This document shows positions 17,484 to 26,461 of a DNA stretch of 64,000 nucleotides, one piece after another. This DNA comes from Algibacter lectus (lineage in GTDB: Bacteria > Bacteroidota > Bacteroidia > Flavobacteriales > Flavobacteriaceae), in NCBI RefSeq assembly GCF_900112395.1, contig NZ_FOLN01000001.1:372001-436000 (forward strand), read 5' to 3'. How positions within the stretch are numbered: position 1 is the stretch's first letter; every line of letters begins with the position of its first letter. Position numbers and translations under genes: made by a program. The notes beneath the pieces were generated by a model. That model worked only from the letters and a program-made list of their open reading frames with translations, ran no database searches and had not been told where the DNA came from.

Positions 17484-18146
17484 GTATGGTTATGAGATAC
17501 CAAGAATTAGTGTCAGAATTTGAAAACAACGGTGGAGTCTTTGGAGTCCCGTACTGTTGATATTCTATACAAAGCAGAAAATGGTATTGCTAAAACTGAA
17601 AAATGCATTAAAAAACTTCGAGAAAAAGTCCTTAAAAAAGAATTTAGCTCAAATATTTAGTCGTTTTATTTATTAAGTTAGACCATTTAATATTGAAAGC
17701 AAACACCCTCGATGTAGCTCAAAGTACCAAATAGAATATTTAAATAATCACATCAACAAATTACAAGTCTTTTTCAACGATAATTTAGCGTTATATCATT
17801 ATTATCGCAGAGGTACAACGACCCAAGATCAAGAATATTTTATTAAAGGTAAATTGATTTACGATTGCCAACTGAATTCTTCCATTTTTTTATTAACGAC
17901 CAGTTTTCTAAATGTCAAGACACTACAGTAGCTACCATTATTGCTCATGATATGTTGATTGTTTATCTGCAACAAAAAATTGAAAAATCACAGTCGCATA
18001 AAGACACTAAAACCAATACGATCAAGCAAACATCTTTAAAACTTTTTTGGACAGGAAGCAAGACAGAGTTAACCGAATTAATTTATGCACTCCACAGTAG
18101 TGGCTCCATAAATAGCGGAACTACCGACATTAAAGAATTACGGTAA
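17484..18146 (+). pseudogene. rteC: Decayed rteC-family regulator
   Basis: RteC-like peptide segments appear in three frames. An N-terminal helical stretch (ESLESRTVDILYKAENGIAK) ends at a TAG near 17658. A central block translated from 17698 reads KHPRCSSKYQIEYLNNHI, then FFNDNLALYHYYRRGTTTQD and QEYFIKGK. The C-terminal block translated from 17865 contains TVATIIAHDMLIVYLQ and LFWTGSKTELTELIYALHSS. This is the order in RteC, which in CTnDOT-type elements controls the excision and transfer operons. At least two frameshifts and an internal loss make it a pseudogene. Its place just before the amidase and tra genes supports it as part of the same conjugative element. The C-terminal block is open for 93 codons but lacks the N-terminal domain. 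Confidence 0.7.
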
Positions 18147-18336
18147 GCAACAACTTGAAAGTGATTTAATTACTTTCAAGAATATTTCAGAAAGCAAAAT
18201 AGAAAATGTTTCTTAAAATAAGTTGATGGGATTACTTATATGTCCGTTTTATGATTATTTAATAAGTGTTTTATGAAAGTTAAAAACGTAACTAATAATT
18301 CCTTCAAACTCTTTAGTACTCTTAAATACAACTCAC

Positions 18337-18987
18337 TCATAACCCCAAAAATTTCATAATCGATTGAAGTATAACCAAAGCAATAGCGCTTTGAGATTCT
18401 TGATTACTCAAATAAATAGCCTCGTCGGATTGAGTTAAAAATCCTAGCTCTAAGAGTATTGACACATTACTATTATTATCTCGTAATACCTGAAAGTTTC
18501 CATATTTCAATCCTCGTTTTTTAACACCTAGGATATCGGCTAATCCTTTTTGTATAGTAAGCCCTAAATAATTAGATGCTGATGCCTGCGCTTCACTTTT
18601 AGGATAAATAAAAACTTCTGTTCCTGCTGCGGTTGTATTTATAGCTTGATTACAATGGATTGAAATAAAAATATCCGCTTTTAGTGTTTTGGATAAAACA
18701 GTTCTATCACTAAGAGCTATTAAGGTATCTGTATATCTCGTAAGAAATAACCTCAACATATTATCAAATAAGGTATCATTGAGAACTATCATTTTAAAAG
18801 CGATTGCTAAAACGATATCTTTTTCCTTTGTACCTTGTGCGGTTATAGCTCCTGGATCTTTGCCTCCGTGTCCTGGATCTATTACAATAATGGGGTTCTT
18901 TTCTAGTTCTTTCTCATTCTGTGTAAAAGAAACATTTAAAAAAAACAAACAGAATAACGCAAGTAGAATTTGATTTAACGTATACAT
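18337..18987 (-). CDS. N-acetylmuramoyl-L-alanine amidase (Amidase_3)
   Basis: A 216-residue exported hydrolase that cleaves the amide between MurNAc and the stem peptide. A signal peptide (residues 1-22) is followed by the full zinc-amidase signature: VIDPGHGGKDPGA (His40), a Glu in KEKDIV (Glu55), SIHCN (His111) and the catalytic Glu in LLELGF (Glu180). No LysM or SPOR domain is present, so it is a compact catalytic unit. It is divergent from the tra operon by 191 bases. Amidases beside Bacteroidetes tra genes may open the peptidoglycan for the conjugation channel. A housekeeping role is the alternative. Confidence 0.88.
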   Translation of the reverse strand: MYTLNQILLALFCLFFLNVSFTQNEKELEKNPIIVIDPGHGGKDPGAITAQGTKEKDIVLAIAFKMIVLNDTLFDNMLRLFLTRYTDTLIALSDRTVLSKTLKADIFISIHCNQAINTTAAGTEVFIYPKSEAQASASNYLGLTIQKGLADILGVKKRGLKYGNFQVLRDNNSNVSILLELGFLTQSDEAIYLSNQESQSAIALVILQSIMKFLGL

Positions 18988-19178
18988 AATAATTGTTTTA
19001 GATTACACAATATTCAAGAAATCAACCACTTCCTTAACAATCTTCAAAAATTTAACACCCCTTAGCGTTAAAATTTAGAGATTTTCTTCCGTCAGCTTCA
19101 TTTCGTAATAGATTTCATAACATATTAATCAAAACCTGCCATTTCGATTCCATCCATAAATGGCTAAATCTAGCAATT

Positions 19179-19466
19179 ATGAAAAAATTAATGTTTACGC
19201 TATTCACATTTTTACTGGCAACAGCCACAAGCTTTGCTCAGATTGGTGGTATTGAAGACTCCGTTAATGATGTTTCTGATACCATCAGAACCATTTTCCC
19301 AATCATTCTAGGTGTCATTTTTCTTGTGGGATTTCTATTTAATGCTGGTCATTTCTTTGGCGAAAACGCAGACCTTAAAAAAGGGATTACTCGTGTTTTA
19401 GTATTTGTGCTCATCGCTGGTGCTGTGGTAGGCATCTTCACTTACTTAATAACTATAGTTGTATAA
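19179..19466 (+). CDS. traE: Conjugation protein TraE-like (DUF4134)
   Basis: A 95-residue membrane protein with a signal peptide (MKKLMFTLFTFLLATATSFA), a short polar segment and two membrane helices (FPIILGVIFLVGFLFNAGHF and VLVFVLIAGAVVGIFTYLI). Length, topology and first place in the operon match TraE/DUF4134 of CTnDOT-type conjugation systems, which in size and layout resembles a VirB2-type pilin. It starts the plus-strand tra operon. The gap to the next gene is 34 bases. Family-level assignment is solid; pilin role is by analogy. Confidence 0.88.
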   Translation: MKKLMFTLFTFLLATATSFAQIGGIEDSVNDVSDTIRTIFPIILGVIFLVGFLFNAGHFFGENADLKKGITRVLVFVLIAGAVVGIFTYLITIVV

Positions 19467-19500
19467 TGACCCTCATCGAGGGCTTTATTAGAAAAGCTGT

Positions 19501-19785
19501 ATGAAAAAGTACGAAGCCTATAAAAACATTAGGAAACGGGCAGTCATTTTTGGATTGCCGATTTCCCTGTTTGCCTTAATGATGGTTTCTATTCTTGCAT
19601 CATTATTAATTATCATTTTTTCTTTCAGCTTCGGATTAATAATCGGCATACTGGTTTTCAATGCTGCTTTATATGTTGCACTAACGAGAATAACCCACAA
19701 CCCTCAGCTTTTTCAGATGGCAACGCCTTTCCCAAGAATAATAAGTAACAAAAGAAATTCCGGCTTCGATTATGAACAAGATTAA
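19501..19785 (+). CDS. traF: Conjugation protein TraF-like (DUF4133)
   Basis: A 94-residue inner-membrane protein with a basic N-terminus (YEAYKNIRKRAVIFGLP) and one long or two close membrane helices (ISLFALMMVSILASLLIIIF and FGLIIGILVFNAALYVAL). The short C-terminus is rich in Pro and Arg. This is the VirB3-like position and pattern of DUF4133. It overlaps the following ATPase gene by 14 bases, so translation is coupled, as VirB3 and VirB4 usually are. Confidence 0.87.
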   Translation: MKKYEAYKNIRKRAVIFGLPISLFALMMVSILASLLIIIFSFSFGLIIGILVFNAALYVALTRITHNPQLFQMATPFPRIISNKRNSGFDYEQD

Positions 19786-22174
19786 TATTTCAGCATATCA
19801 ACCCATTTTAGATATTCAAGACCATATCGTATTTGCCAATAATGGCAATGTGGTTTTATGCTATGAAGGGAATCTGCCAGAAATCTATTCCTTGTCCGAA
19901 AAGGATTTTGAGGATATGCATGGAGCATGGTTTCAAGCTTTGAAATCGCTACCTATTGGAACTGTTGTCCATAAACAAGACATCTACCTAAAAAAAACGT
20001 ATGCTTCAGAACAACTTCCAAACACCACCTTTTTAGAAAAAGCCACACACGAGCATTTTAAGGGTCGCGGACACATAGAACACAAATGTTATTTGTTCTT
20101 CATTTTAACTAAGAATAAAGCACTTAACAATCCGAAATACGTTAATCCCTTCAGGAAAATTTCAAAGGGAATTGTACAAGAATTGGATGATAACATTAAG
20201 AGCTTCGGTAATTCTGTAAACGATTCGGTTTCTTTTATAAATAATAGTAGAAAAATAGAATTTCTGCCACTAAAATCAGAAGATATTCAGCAATTAACAA
20301 GTAGTTATTTCAATGGTTTCAATGAGGGATTTGATACCGATATTTTATTGGAAAAGAAAAGCATCAATATTGGCGAAAACCATTTTGATGCGCTCGCCAT
20401 CAACAGCGAATTATGCTTTGGCGAAAACGTACAAAGTAGCAAAACCAATGAAAAATTTACCTCAGACGATTTTGTATTTCATCAAGGATTTATTGATGGA
20501 CTAGGACTAACACTTAATGAAAATCATATTGTCAACCAGATTCTCTATTTGGATGACAAACAGAAATGGCGCAAGCTACTAGATAAGAAAATAGAGGAAC
20601 TCAATAAGAGTTCCAATTTTGGTTCACAGAATAAGGTGGTTCTTGGGAAAATTCAACACATTTTGGACCAAATCAATGCAGATGATAATTCACGAATCAT
20701 ACGTGGTCATCTCAATATTGTGTATTGGTCTAAAGATGCGAAAGAACTAGATAAAATAACTTCCAAAATCAAGACGGAATTCAAAGAATTGGATATCATT
20801 CCATACTATCCAAGAGGCGAGGAACGTAAAAATTACATCCTAAATAGCTACTGTTGCTTCTCTTCTAATTTCTCAAACAATGATTTATATGTAACAGACT
20901 TAAAGCATGCGCTTTGCTTGTTTTTAAATAACACCAACTACAAATCAGATAAAACTGGCATCATCTTTAATGATAGAGAACATAACATTCCAGTATTAAA
21001 AGATGTTTGGGATGAAAAAAAGAAGCGCATCAAAGCTCGAAACTTTGCCATTTTCGCACCAACAGGCGAAGGCAAATCATTTTTGGCAAATAACATTCTG
21101 CGCCAATATTTTGAAAGTGGTGTTCGCTTAGTTATTATAGATTTGGGTGGTTCTTATACCAAATTCGCAAAACTCTATCCTGAAAAATATACCGTATTAC
21201 GATACGAAAGTGGTAAAAACCTAGGTATCAATCCCTTTTACATTAGTGGTGTAAAAGATTTAACACCTGAACGACTTGAAGATTTATCGGTCTTTCTTTT
21301 TGAATTGTTTGCTTCAGATTTAAAAGTGACCAAGGCGCAATCGGTTTCCGTTAAAAAGATACTGCGCCATTATTACAATAGCACTTCAGAAAACCATTCA
21401 TTGGAAGGCTATTACAACTTTATAGAAAAGCATCAGGAAAATCTTCTGAGCACCTTAAAAATCCATCCCGACTACTTTAATGTCACAAGCTTCTTGCATG
21501 TGATGTCTGAGTATGTTGGCGATGGTCTATATAGTTTTCTATTTGAAGTCAGCGAAGACCAAACTTATAAAATTGAAGATAAACGACTGATTGTTTTTGA
21601 ACTGGACGAAGTAAAGGACAATAAGGAAATCTTGTCCGTAATGTTGAAGCTCATAAAGTCAGCCATTCAGAGAACCATTTGGAAAAACAGAGCTGAAAAG
21701 GGCATCATACTATTCGATGAGTTTGCCAAACAATTGAAGTTTGAAAACGTACTTGAAAGTGTAGAGTTCTACTACCAAGCCATACGGAAACAGAATGGCG
21801 CTATTGGAATTATACTGCAATCCATAAATCAACTTCCAAATAACTCTACATCAGCAAGCATCTTAGAAAACACACAAGTTATCTACAGTTTAAATAACGA
21901 AAAAGGTTATGACCAACTGGTTAAAAGGCTGAACCTATCTAGCCACGATTTAAATCAATTAAAGTCTATTAAAAACAACCTTTCTGGTCCAAGAAAGTAC
22001 ACTGAAATGTTCATCAAAATCGGAAAGGAAAGCAACATTTTTAGGCTAGAAGTACCGAAAGAAGTGTACGCAGCCTATCTAACCGATGGACAAGAAAACG
22101 AGGCCATAATGGCCATTTATGAAAAAAGCCAAAATATGGAATTGGCCATAAAAGAATTCACATCTAAAAATTAA
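19772..22174 (+). CDS. traG: Conjugation ATPase TraG-like (VirB4 family)
   Basis: An 800-residue cytoplasmic ATPase powering the type IV secretion channel. The N-terminal half (about 1-400) is the VirB4 membrane-interacting domain. The C-terminal half holds Walker A APTGEGKSF near residues 428-436, a DLGGSY segment, RLIVFELDEV, and a Walker B-like ILFDEFAKQL near 645-655, followed by AIGIILQSINQL. Length is normal for the family and all motifs are intact. It overlaps traF and is followed by traI after 5 bases. Because it is full length, the element's channel genes appear recently functional even though the regulator rteC has decayed. Confidence 0.93.
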   Translation: MNKINISAYQPILDIQDHIVFANNGNVVLCYEGNLPEIYSLSEKDFEDMHGAWFQALKSLPIGTVVHKQDIYLKKTYASEQLPNTTFLEKATHEHFKGRGHIEHKCYLFFILTKNKALNNPKYVNPFRKISKGIVQELDDNIKSFGNSVNDSVSFINNSRKIEFLPLKSEDIQQLTSSYFNGFNEGFDTDILLEKKSINIGENHFDALAINSELCFGENVQSSKTNEKFTSDDFVFHQGFIDGLGLTLNENHIVNQILYLDDKQKWRKLLDKKIEELNKSSNFGSQNKVVLGKIQHILDQINADDNSRIIRGHLNIVYWSKDAKELDKITSKIKTEFKELDIIPYYPRGEERKNYILNSYCCFSSNFSNNDLYVTDLKHALCLFLNNTNYKSDKTGIIFNDREHNIPVLKDVWDEKKKRIKARNFAIFAPTGEGKSFLANNILRQYFESGVRLVIIDLGGSYTKFAKLYPEKYTVLRYESGKNLGINPFYISGVKDLTPERLEDLSVFLFELFASDLKVTKAQSVSVKKILRHYYNSTSENHSLEGYYNFIEKHQENLLSTLKIHPDYFNVTSFLHVMSEYVGDGLYSFLFEVSEDQTYKIEDKRLIVFELDEVKDNKEILSVMLKLIKSAIQRTIWKNRAEKGIILFDEFAKQLKFENVLESVEFYYQAIRKQNGAIGIILQSINQLPNNSTSASILENTQVIYSLNNEKGYDQLVKRLNLSSHDLNQLKSIKNNLSGPRKYTEMFIKIGKESNIFRLEVPKEVYAAYLTDGQENEAIMAIYEKSQNMELAIKEFTSKN

Positions 22175-22179
22175 AAGCA

Positions 22180-22818
22180 ATGAAATTTTTAAAAAAAAAT
22201 CACGAACACTTCAGCAATAGATTTGCTGTGAGTAAAACAAAAATTAAAACAGTAGTAATCGGGATAATCTTTAGTGTTGCCCTTTTATTGCCTAGCGTTT
22301 CTAACGCCCAAGGCATGCCCACTTATGACAATACCAATTTTATCAGTTTGGTAAAGCAACTTGTGGAATCTGGTAAACAGACAGCTCAAATGATTAAGTC
22401 TGTACAATTCCTAAAGGATGCAAAAGAAGCCATAGAAAAAGTATCTAGTGAGGTACAACAACTTAGAGCTGTTGAGAATATTGCACAAAACAATCAACGT
22501 CTTATTCAGGTTATGCAAAATGATTTGCAAGACATTTTGAACTCGCCTTATATAAAACCTGAAGAAATTACAAGAATTGCAGAATCGTTCGATGCTATAG
22601 TCCAGAATTCATTGGACACCGTTGAATTTATGGGCGAAATCTTATCTAGCGATAATCTTAAAATGACAGACGCTGAACGCGCAGAAGTCCTAAAAGAAAA
22701 AGAATTTGAATCAAAAGAAATGGTTTCAAGTATTAAGACAAAAACAAAACGATACAGAGACATTATTTCTTTCAGAAAAATGCAGGATAAAGTTAATAAT
22801 CGCGAAACAAACTATTAG
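22180..22818 (+). CDS. traI: Conjugation protein TraI-like (DUF4141/VirB5 position)
   Basis: A 212-residue exported protein with a long signal region (residues about 20-45, VVIGIIFSVALLLPSVSNAQ) and a mature part made mostly of helices with coiled-coil potential (QLVESGKQTAQMIKSVQFLK, AIEKVSSEVQQLRAVENIAQ). This composition and its place between the VirB4-like and VirB6-like genes match TraI/DUF4141. It probably lies at the channel periphery like VirB5. Length is near the family norm. Confidence 0.82.
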   Translation: MKFLKKNHEHFSNRFAVSKTKIKTVVIGIIFSVALLLPSVSNAQGMPTYDNTNFISLVKQLVESGKQTAQMIKSVQFLKDAKEAIEKVSSEVQQLRAVENIAQNNQRLIQVMQNDLQDILNSPYIKPEEITRIAESFDAIVQNSLDTVEFMGEILSSDNLKMTDAERAEVLKEKEFESKEMVSSIKTKTKRYRDIISFRKMQDKVNNRETNY

Positions 22819-22820
22819 AA

Positions 22821-23663
22821 ATGACCGCATCCATTCTTTTAGGAATTGGGTTGGAATATATCGATACAGTATTTCAAACCATACAAAACAGCAGTTTTTC
22901 GCAATATACCATTGCAGGTATGAAAACGCTTGCTGTGTTGTTTTTTCTAGTCAATATTCTGAAGAAATACAATGAAGGGATTGCTGATAAAGATGGTTAT
23001 TCTTGGGGTTTAAGTCCTGGCGAACTCGCAAAGAATTTTGCTGTTGTACTCCTGGTTATATTTTCAACACAGATTTTAGTTTTTTTTGACAGTATTCTTG
23101 TTGCAGTTGAAGGACAATATAGAGGTACCGCACCAGCTTTATTGCCTTTACAGATGCAGGATATTCCTATTGAAGAAGAGGTGAATTTTATAGAAGCAGC
23201 GCAAGCTGCTATGGCATTACTTTATGAAGCTTTGATAACACCTCTATACGGATTCAAAATTCTTGCTTTCATAGTGAGTCTATTTTTATGGATTCTAGAT
23301 CTGTTTATCTATCCGTTGTTTTTAGCTGAACGCTTCTTTCTTTTAGGCATTATGCAGGCGTTTTTCCCATTGATTATAAGTCTTGCTGTTTTTGAAAAAT
23401 TCCGATCACTTGCCTACACATTTTTTAAACTTTATGCAGCTGTTTATATGTTAGTGCCAGCATTTTTTCTGGTCAATGTATTTGTCAACGCCATCTATAC
23501 TGAAATTAACACCAATTTCTGGACCAACTTGTTTGGTACTGATTTTAGCCAGGGCTTTTTTGCACCTGTGGTGCAATTAGGCTCGATAGGCTTTATCGTA
23601 TTCCTGAAATTCAAGTTATACAAACGCGCTACATCTTTTACACTCAGATTGTTTACAAGCTAA
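22821..23663 (+). CDS. traJ: Conjugation membrane protein TraJ-like (VirB6 position)
   Basis: A 280-residue polytopic inner-membrane protein. Hydrophobic helices include TLAVLFFLVNIL, FAVVLLVIFSTQILVFF, FKILAFIVSLFLWILDLFIY, LLGIMQAFFPLIISLAVF and AAVYMLVPAFFLVNVFVNA. Multi-helix topology with a central periplasmic loop and position after traI fit TraJ of Bacteroidetes conjugation systems. It begins two bases after the traI stop codon. Shorter than some TraJ proteins but without visible truncation. Confidence 0.85.
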   Translation: MTASILLGIGLEYIDTVFQTIQNSSFSQYTIAGMKTLAVLFFLVNILKKYNEGIADKDGYSWGLSPGELAKNFAVVLLVIFSTQILVFFDSILVAVEGQYRGTAPALLPLQMQDIPIEEEVNFIEAAQAAMALLYEALITPLYGFKILAFIVSLFLWILDLFIYPLFLAERFFLLGIMQAFFPLIISLAVFEKFRSLAYTFFKLYAAVYMLVPAFFLVNVFVNAIYTEINTNFWTNLFGTDFSQGFFAPVVQLGSIGFIVFLKFKLYKRATSFTLRLFTS

Positions 23664-23674
23664 TTCAAATCACA

Positions 23675-24298
23675 ATGAAAACACCTTACAAAAACATATA
23701 CAACGTACTAAATCTGAATCGATTTATTGTTTTGGCTGTCGTTGTTTGCGCATTGCTATCTAGTACTTTTTCAGTTTGGATGGCATTTAATACGAATAAA
23801 AATGCGATGAATAGTGTATTTGCTATTAATACAGATGGTAGCATCATTCCGTTGAAACTTGTCAGCCAAAAAGAAAATTTTAAAGTAGAAGTTTTGGCAC
23901 ATTTAGAACTGTTTCATAATTACTTCTATAATATCGATGCAAGCAACTATGAAAAGAATCTGAAAAAAGCACTTTGGTTGGGCAATAGTTCCATTGATAA
24001 CCTATATCGCCAGAAAAAAGCTGATGGTGTCTATAATCGGTTATTGCAATATTCCTTAATTCAAAAAGTGCTGAGCATCGATTCTCAGATAACAGAGAAT
24101 AATGGCTCTTATAGTTTTACCACAACGACCATTTTTGAAATCAACAGAGGTACAATAATAGACACTTACGAATTGGTTTCCACCGGAAACCTAATCATGG
24201 TTGACCGTAACTTTCCTAACAATCCACATGGTCTCTTAATTACAAATTATTTCGAAAACACTCTAAAAAAATTAAGTGATGAAAGTAGAAAAGAATAA
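23675..24298 (+). CDS. traK: Conjugation protein TraK-like (VirB8 family)
   Basis: A 207-residue protein with a short cytoplasmic N-terminus, one membrane helix (FIVLAVVVCALLSSTFSVW) and a periplasmic domain with the VirB8/NTF2-like pattern (VEVLAHLELFHNYFYNID, SLIQKVLSIDSQI, TTTIFEINRGT). VirB8-type proteins nucleate assembly of the inner-membrane complex. Its 3' end overlaps the start of the TraM-like gene. A TraL-like gene, usually found next in such clusters, is absent here. Confidence 0.88.
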   Translation: MKTPYKNIYNVLNLNRFIVLAVVVCALLSSTFSVWMAFNTNKNAMNSVFAINTDGSIIPLKLVSQKENFKVEVLAHLELFHNYFYNIDASNYEKNLKKALWLGNSSIDNLYRQKKADGVYNRLLQYSLIQKVLSIDSQITENNGSYSFTTTTIFEINRGTIIDTYELVSTGNLIMVDRNFPNNPHGLLITNYFENTLKKLSDESRKE

Positions 24299-25208
24299 AA
24301 TCGTATTTATAGCAGTATTGGCTATTGTTTTCATATTCCTGATTTCCTATTCCGTGATGGTAATGGGCGATGATGAAAGCGAGAATGACAACCTTGAACA
24401 GACCTTGATACCGGACTTAGAAGAAAATCAAAAAGAGTACGATTCTAAGTTGGACGCACTTAATGATTTAAAGGAAGTGCGTGAGAACAATGCACCCAGC
24501 ATCTATGATGAAAAATTAATTGATTCTTTAGGCTATTACGACCCTGATCTTCTAGAACGTGAAAAGAAACGTATTGTAGATAGTATCTATAATGCAGGTA
24601 AAATTCAATACTCTGATAAAAAATATCAAAACTTCGGACAGAAGAAAATCGAAAAGAAGCAACCTATAGAAATTGATTCTTCAGAAATACTTAGAGAACT
24701 TAAAATTCAAGCTAAAGAATTAGGTCTGGAACATCAACTCTTCTTTGCTGCTGCACCAAAACCCAATGAACTTTCTATTATCGATAATACAGATGCCACC
24801 ATTTACGTGGTTGTTGATGGCGACCAAATTGTAAAGGCAAATACCAGATTGAGAATGCGACTCACCAAAGCTGCAACAATCAACAGTAAACTAATGCCCA
24901 AGAACACTCTTGTATTTGGTTTCATCAGCTTTCAACCCAATCGTGCTTTAATTGAAATTGAAAATATCAATCATCATCCCACAAAACTCAAAGCTTTCGA
25001 TTTACAAGATGGTAGCGAAGGTATTTATGTAGAAAACAACTTTAGAGCTGAAGCGACGAGTGAAGTTCTGGACGATGTTATTGGCGATATCAATATCCCA
25101 ACTGTTCCGCAAGTTGGTGGCATCACAAAGGTACTTAGACGTAGTAATCGAAATGTAAAGGTTACCGTATTAAACAATTATAAACTTATTCTAAAACCAA
25201 AATTATGA
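24279..25208 (+). CDS. traM: Conjugation protein TraM-like (VirB10 position)
   Basis: Start taken at ATG 24279, overlapping traK; a GTG three bases earlier is in frame. The protein of about 309 residues has one membrane helix near residues 7-28 (IVFIAVLAIVFIFLISY), a long acidic, charged linker to about residue 150, and a C-terminal beta-rich domain (TNTRLRMRLT-like strand region, NTLVFGFISFQPNRALIEI, GIYVENNFRAEA). This is the layout of TraM, equivalent to VirB10, spanning from the inner membrane toward the outer core. Fits its place before the VirB9-like gene. Confidence 0.85.
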   Translation: MKVEKNKIVFIAVLAIVFIFLISYSVMVMGDDESENDNLEQTLIPDLEENQKEYDSKLDALNDLKEVRENNAPSIYDEKLIDSLGYYDPDLLEREKKRIVDSIYNAGKIQYSDKKYQNFGQKKIEKKQPIEIDSSEILRELKIQAKELGLEHQLFFAAAPKPNELSIIDNTDATIYVVVDGDQIVKANTRLRMRLTKAATINSKLMPKNTLVFGFISFQPNRALIEIENINHHPTKLKAFDLQDGSEGIYVENNFRAEATSEVLDDVIGDINIPTVPQVGGITKVLRRSNRNVKVTVLNNYKLILKPKL

Positions 25209-25238
25209 CCCATAATGGGTATTTAAAAACGCACTCTT

Positions 25239-26072
25239 ATGAAAAAGTATATCAGCATTTTGACTCTAATTATTGTTTTCGCTTCTATGAATGCGCAAAC
25301 AACAAACATTCTTGACACCATTTATGCTAACGACACCAAAAATGTCGCGCTCTTTTTTCCTGAGCCTATACGTCAAGGCATAATAGGTTCAGAAAATTTT
25401 GTATTCACTTACAATCGAGAAAAAGAGCAATATTTCGGTTTACTGCAAGCCAAACAAGGAAAAGAAAGTAATCTACTAGTAATCAATACAAATGGTTCGA
25501 TTTTTTCGTATATTGTAAGGTATAAAGCGCACCTTTCAAAACTTAATTATTTTATCCCGATGACAGGTAGTATTGGGAATGAAAAACCGAAATTTAAAGA
25601 CTCGATTCAGCCTGAAATTTTTGAAAAAAGTATTGATAACAGCTCGTATTATTATCAAAAATTCTGCTCTTATCTTCTTGATGGAAGACAATATCTTGGA
25701 AGACATACAAGACGAAATAATGGTATTGTCATGAGACTTGAAAATATTGTTTTTGATAAAGAAGAGCTCTACTTCGTTATTCAAATTAGAAATAATTCTA
25801 CTTTGGACTATGATTTAAATTTCTTGAACCTTTCCGTTGAAACGCGACAAAAAGGGAAACGAAAATCTTTACAACGTTTGTATAAAGAGCCTATTTTTAA
25901 ACATCATCTGCCTTCTAAAATTGTGGTAAATGAAACGGTAAGACTTATATATGTTATGCCTAAATTTTCGTTATCTAATGAAAGAAGGGTCATTATAGAA
26001 TTAAACGAGAAAGATGGCGAACGAAATATTGAAATGAAAGTATCACATAAATATATCAATAACCCAAATTAA
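25239..26072 (+). CDS. traN: Conjugation protein TraN-like (DUF4138, VirB9 position)
   Basis: A 277-residue periplasmic protein with a cleavable signal peptide (MKKYISILTLIIVFASMNAQ). The mature part is beta-rich: VALFFPEPIRQGIIGSENF, LLVINTNGSIFSYIVRY, then a C-terminal domain with VIQIRNNSTLDYDLNFL and YVMPKFSLSNERRVIIELNE. The order matches TraN/DUF4138, the VirB9-like outer-membrane core component. It is followed after 7 bases by a small lipoprotein gene, which may complete the outer complex as VirB7 lipoproteins do. Confidence 0.87.
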   Translation: MKKYISILTLIIVFASMNAQTTNILDTIYANDTKNVALFFPEPIRQGIIGSENFVFTYNREKEQYFGLLQAKQGKESNLLVINTNGSIFSYIVRYKAHLSKLNYFIPMTGSIGNEKPKFKDSIQPEIFEKSIDNSSYYYQKFCSYLLDGRQYLGRHTRRNNGIVMRLENIVFDKEELYFVIQIRNNSTLDYDLNFLNLSVETRQKGKRKSLQRLYKEPIFKHHLPSKIVVNETVRLIYVMPKFSLSNERRVIIELNEKDGERNIEMKVSHKYINNPN

Positions 26073-26079
26073 TAACATT

Positions 26080-26445
26080 ATGAAAAGAATAACCTTTTAC
26101 TCACTTGTAGCCTTATTTATTTCTTGTGCTGGAACAACGAATTCAGATCCTGCTTCGGTAGCAGAAATCGTTGCAGAAAGCTTTTATCAAGGCAAAGAAG
26201 TCACACTTAAAAAGCATACAACACCTGAAGGTTTTGCCACATTTTCCAACCTTCAAAAAATGTTTGCCAAACCCAAAGGCTCAGAATCAAATTTTGAACT
26301 GATCGATGAAGTTACTGAAGGTAATGTCGCTTGGGTAAAATACTCGACCTCTTATGATAAAACACCAGGCATTTTTAAATTGGTAAAGCAAGATGGTGTA
26401 TGGAAAGTTACGGTTAGAAATCCTAAAGAAAAAGCACCTTTTTAA
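26080..26445 (+). CDS. Small lipoprotein, DUF4878-like
   Basis: A 121-residue lipoprotein: signal peptide ending in a lipobox (LFISC, Cys16) and one domain with an NTF2-like pattern (VAEIVAESFYQGKEVTLKKH, then VAWVKYSTSYDK and FKLVKQDGVWKVTVR). This is the DUF4878/lumazine-binding-like fold. It closes the plus-strand tra operon and its stop faces the converging AlbA_2 gene across 16 bases. Role could be surface exclusion or a VirB7-like stabiliser; only the family-level fold is supported. Confidence 0.7.
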   Translation: MKRITFYSLVALFISCAGTTNSDPASVAEIVAESFYQGKEVTLKKHTTPEGFATFSNLQKMFAKPKGSESNFELIDEVTEGNVAWVKYSTSYDKTPGIFKLVKQDGVWKVTVRNPKEKAPF

Positions 26446-26461
26446 ATAGTTTTTATGGTTT

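Noticed and set aside
17865-18146. Intact 93-aa gene
   Set aside because: It begins inside an RteC-like domain and its missing N-terminal part is found in other frames just upstream, so it is a fragment of a pseudogene.
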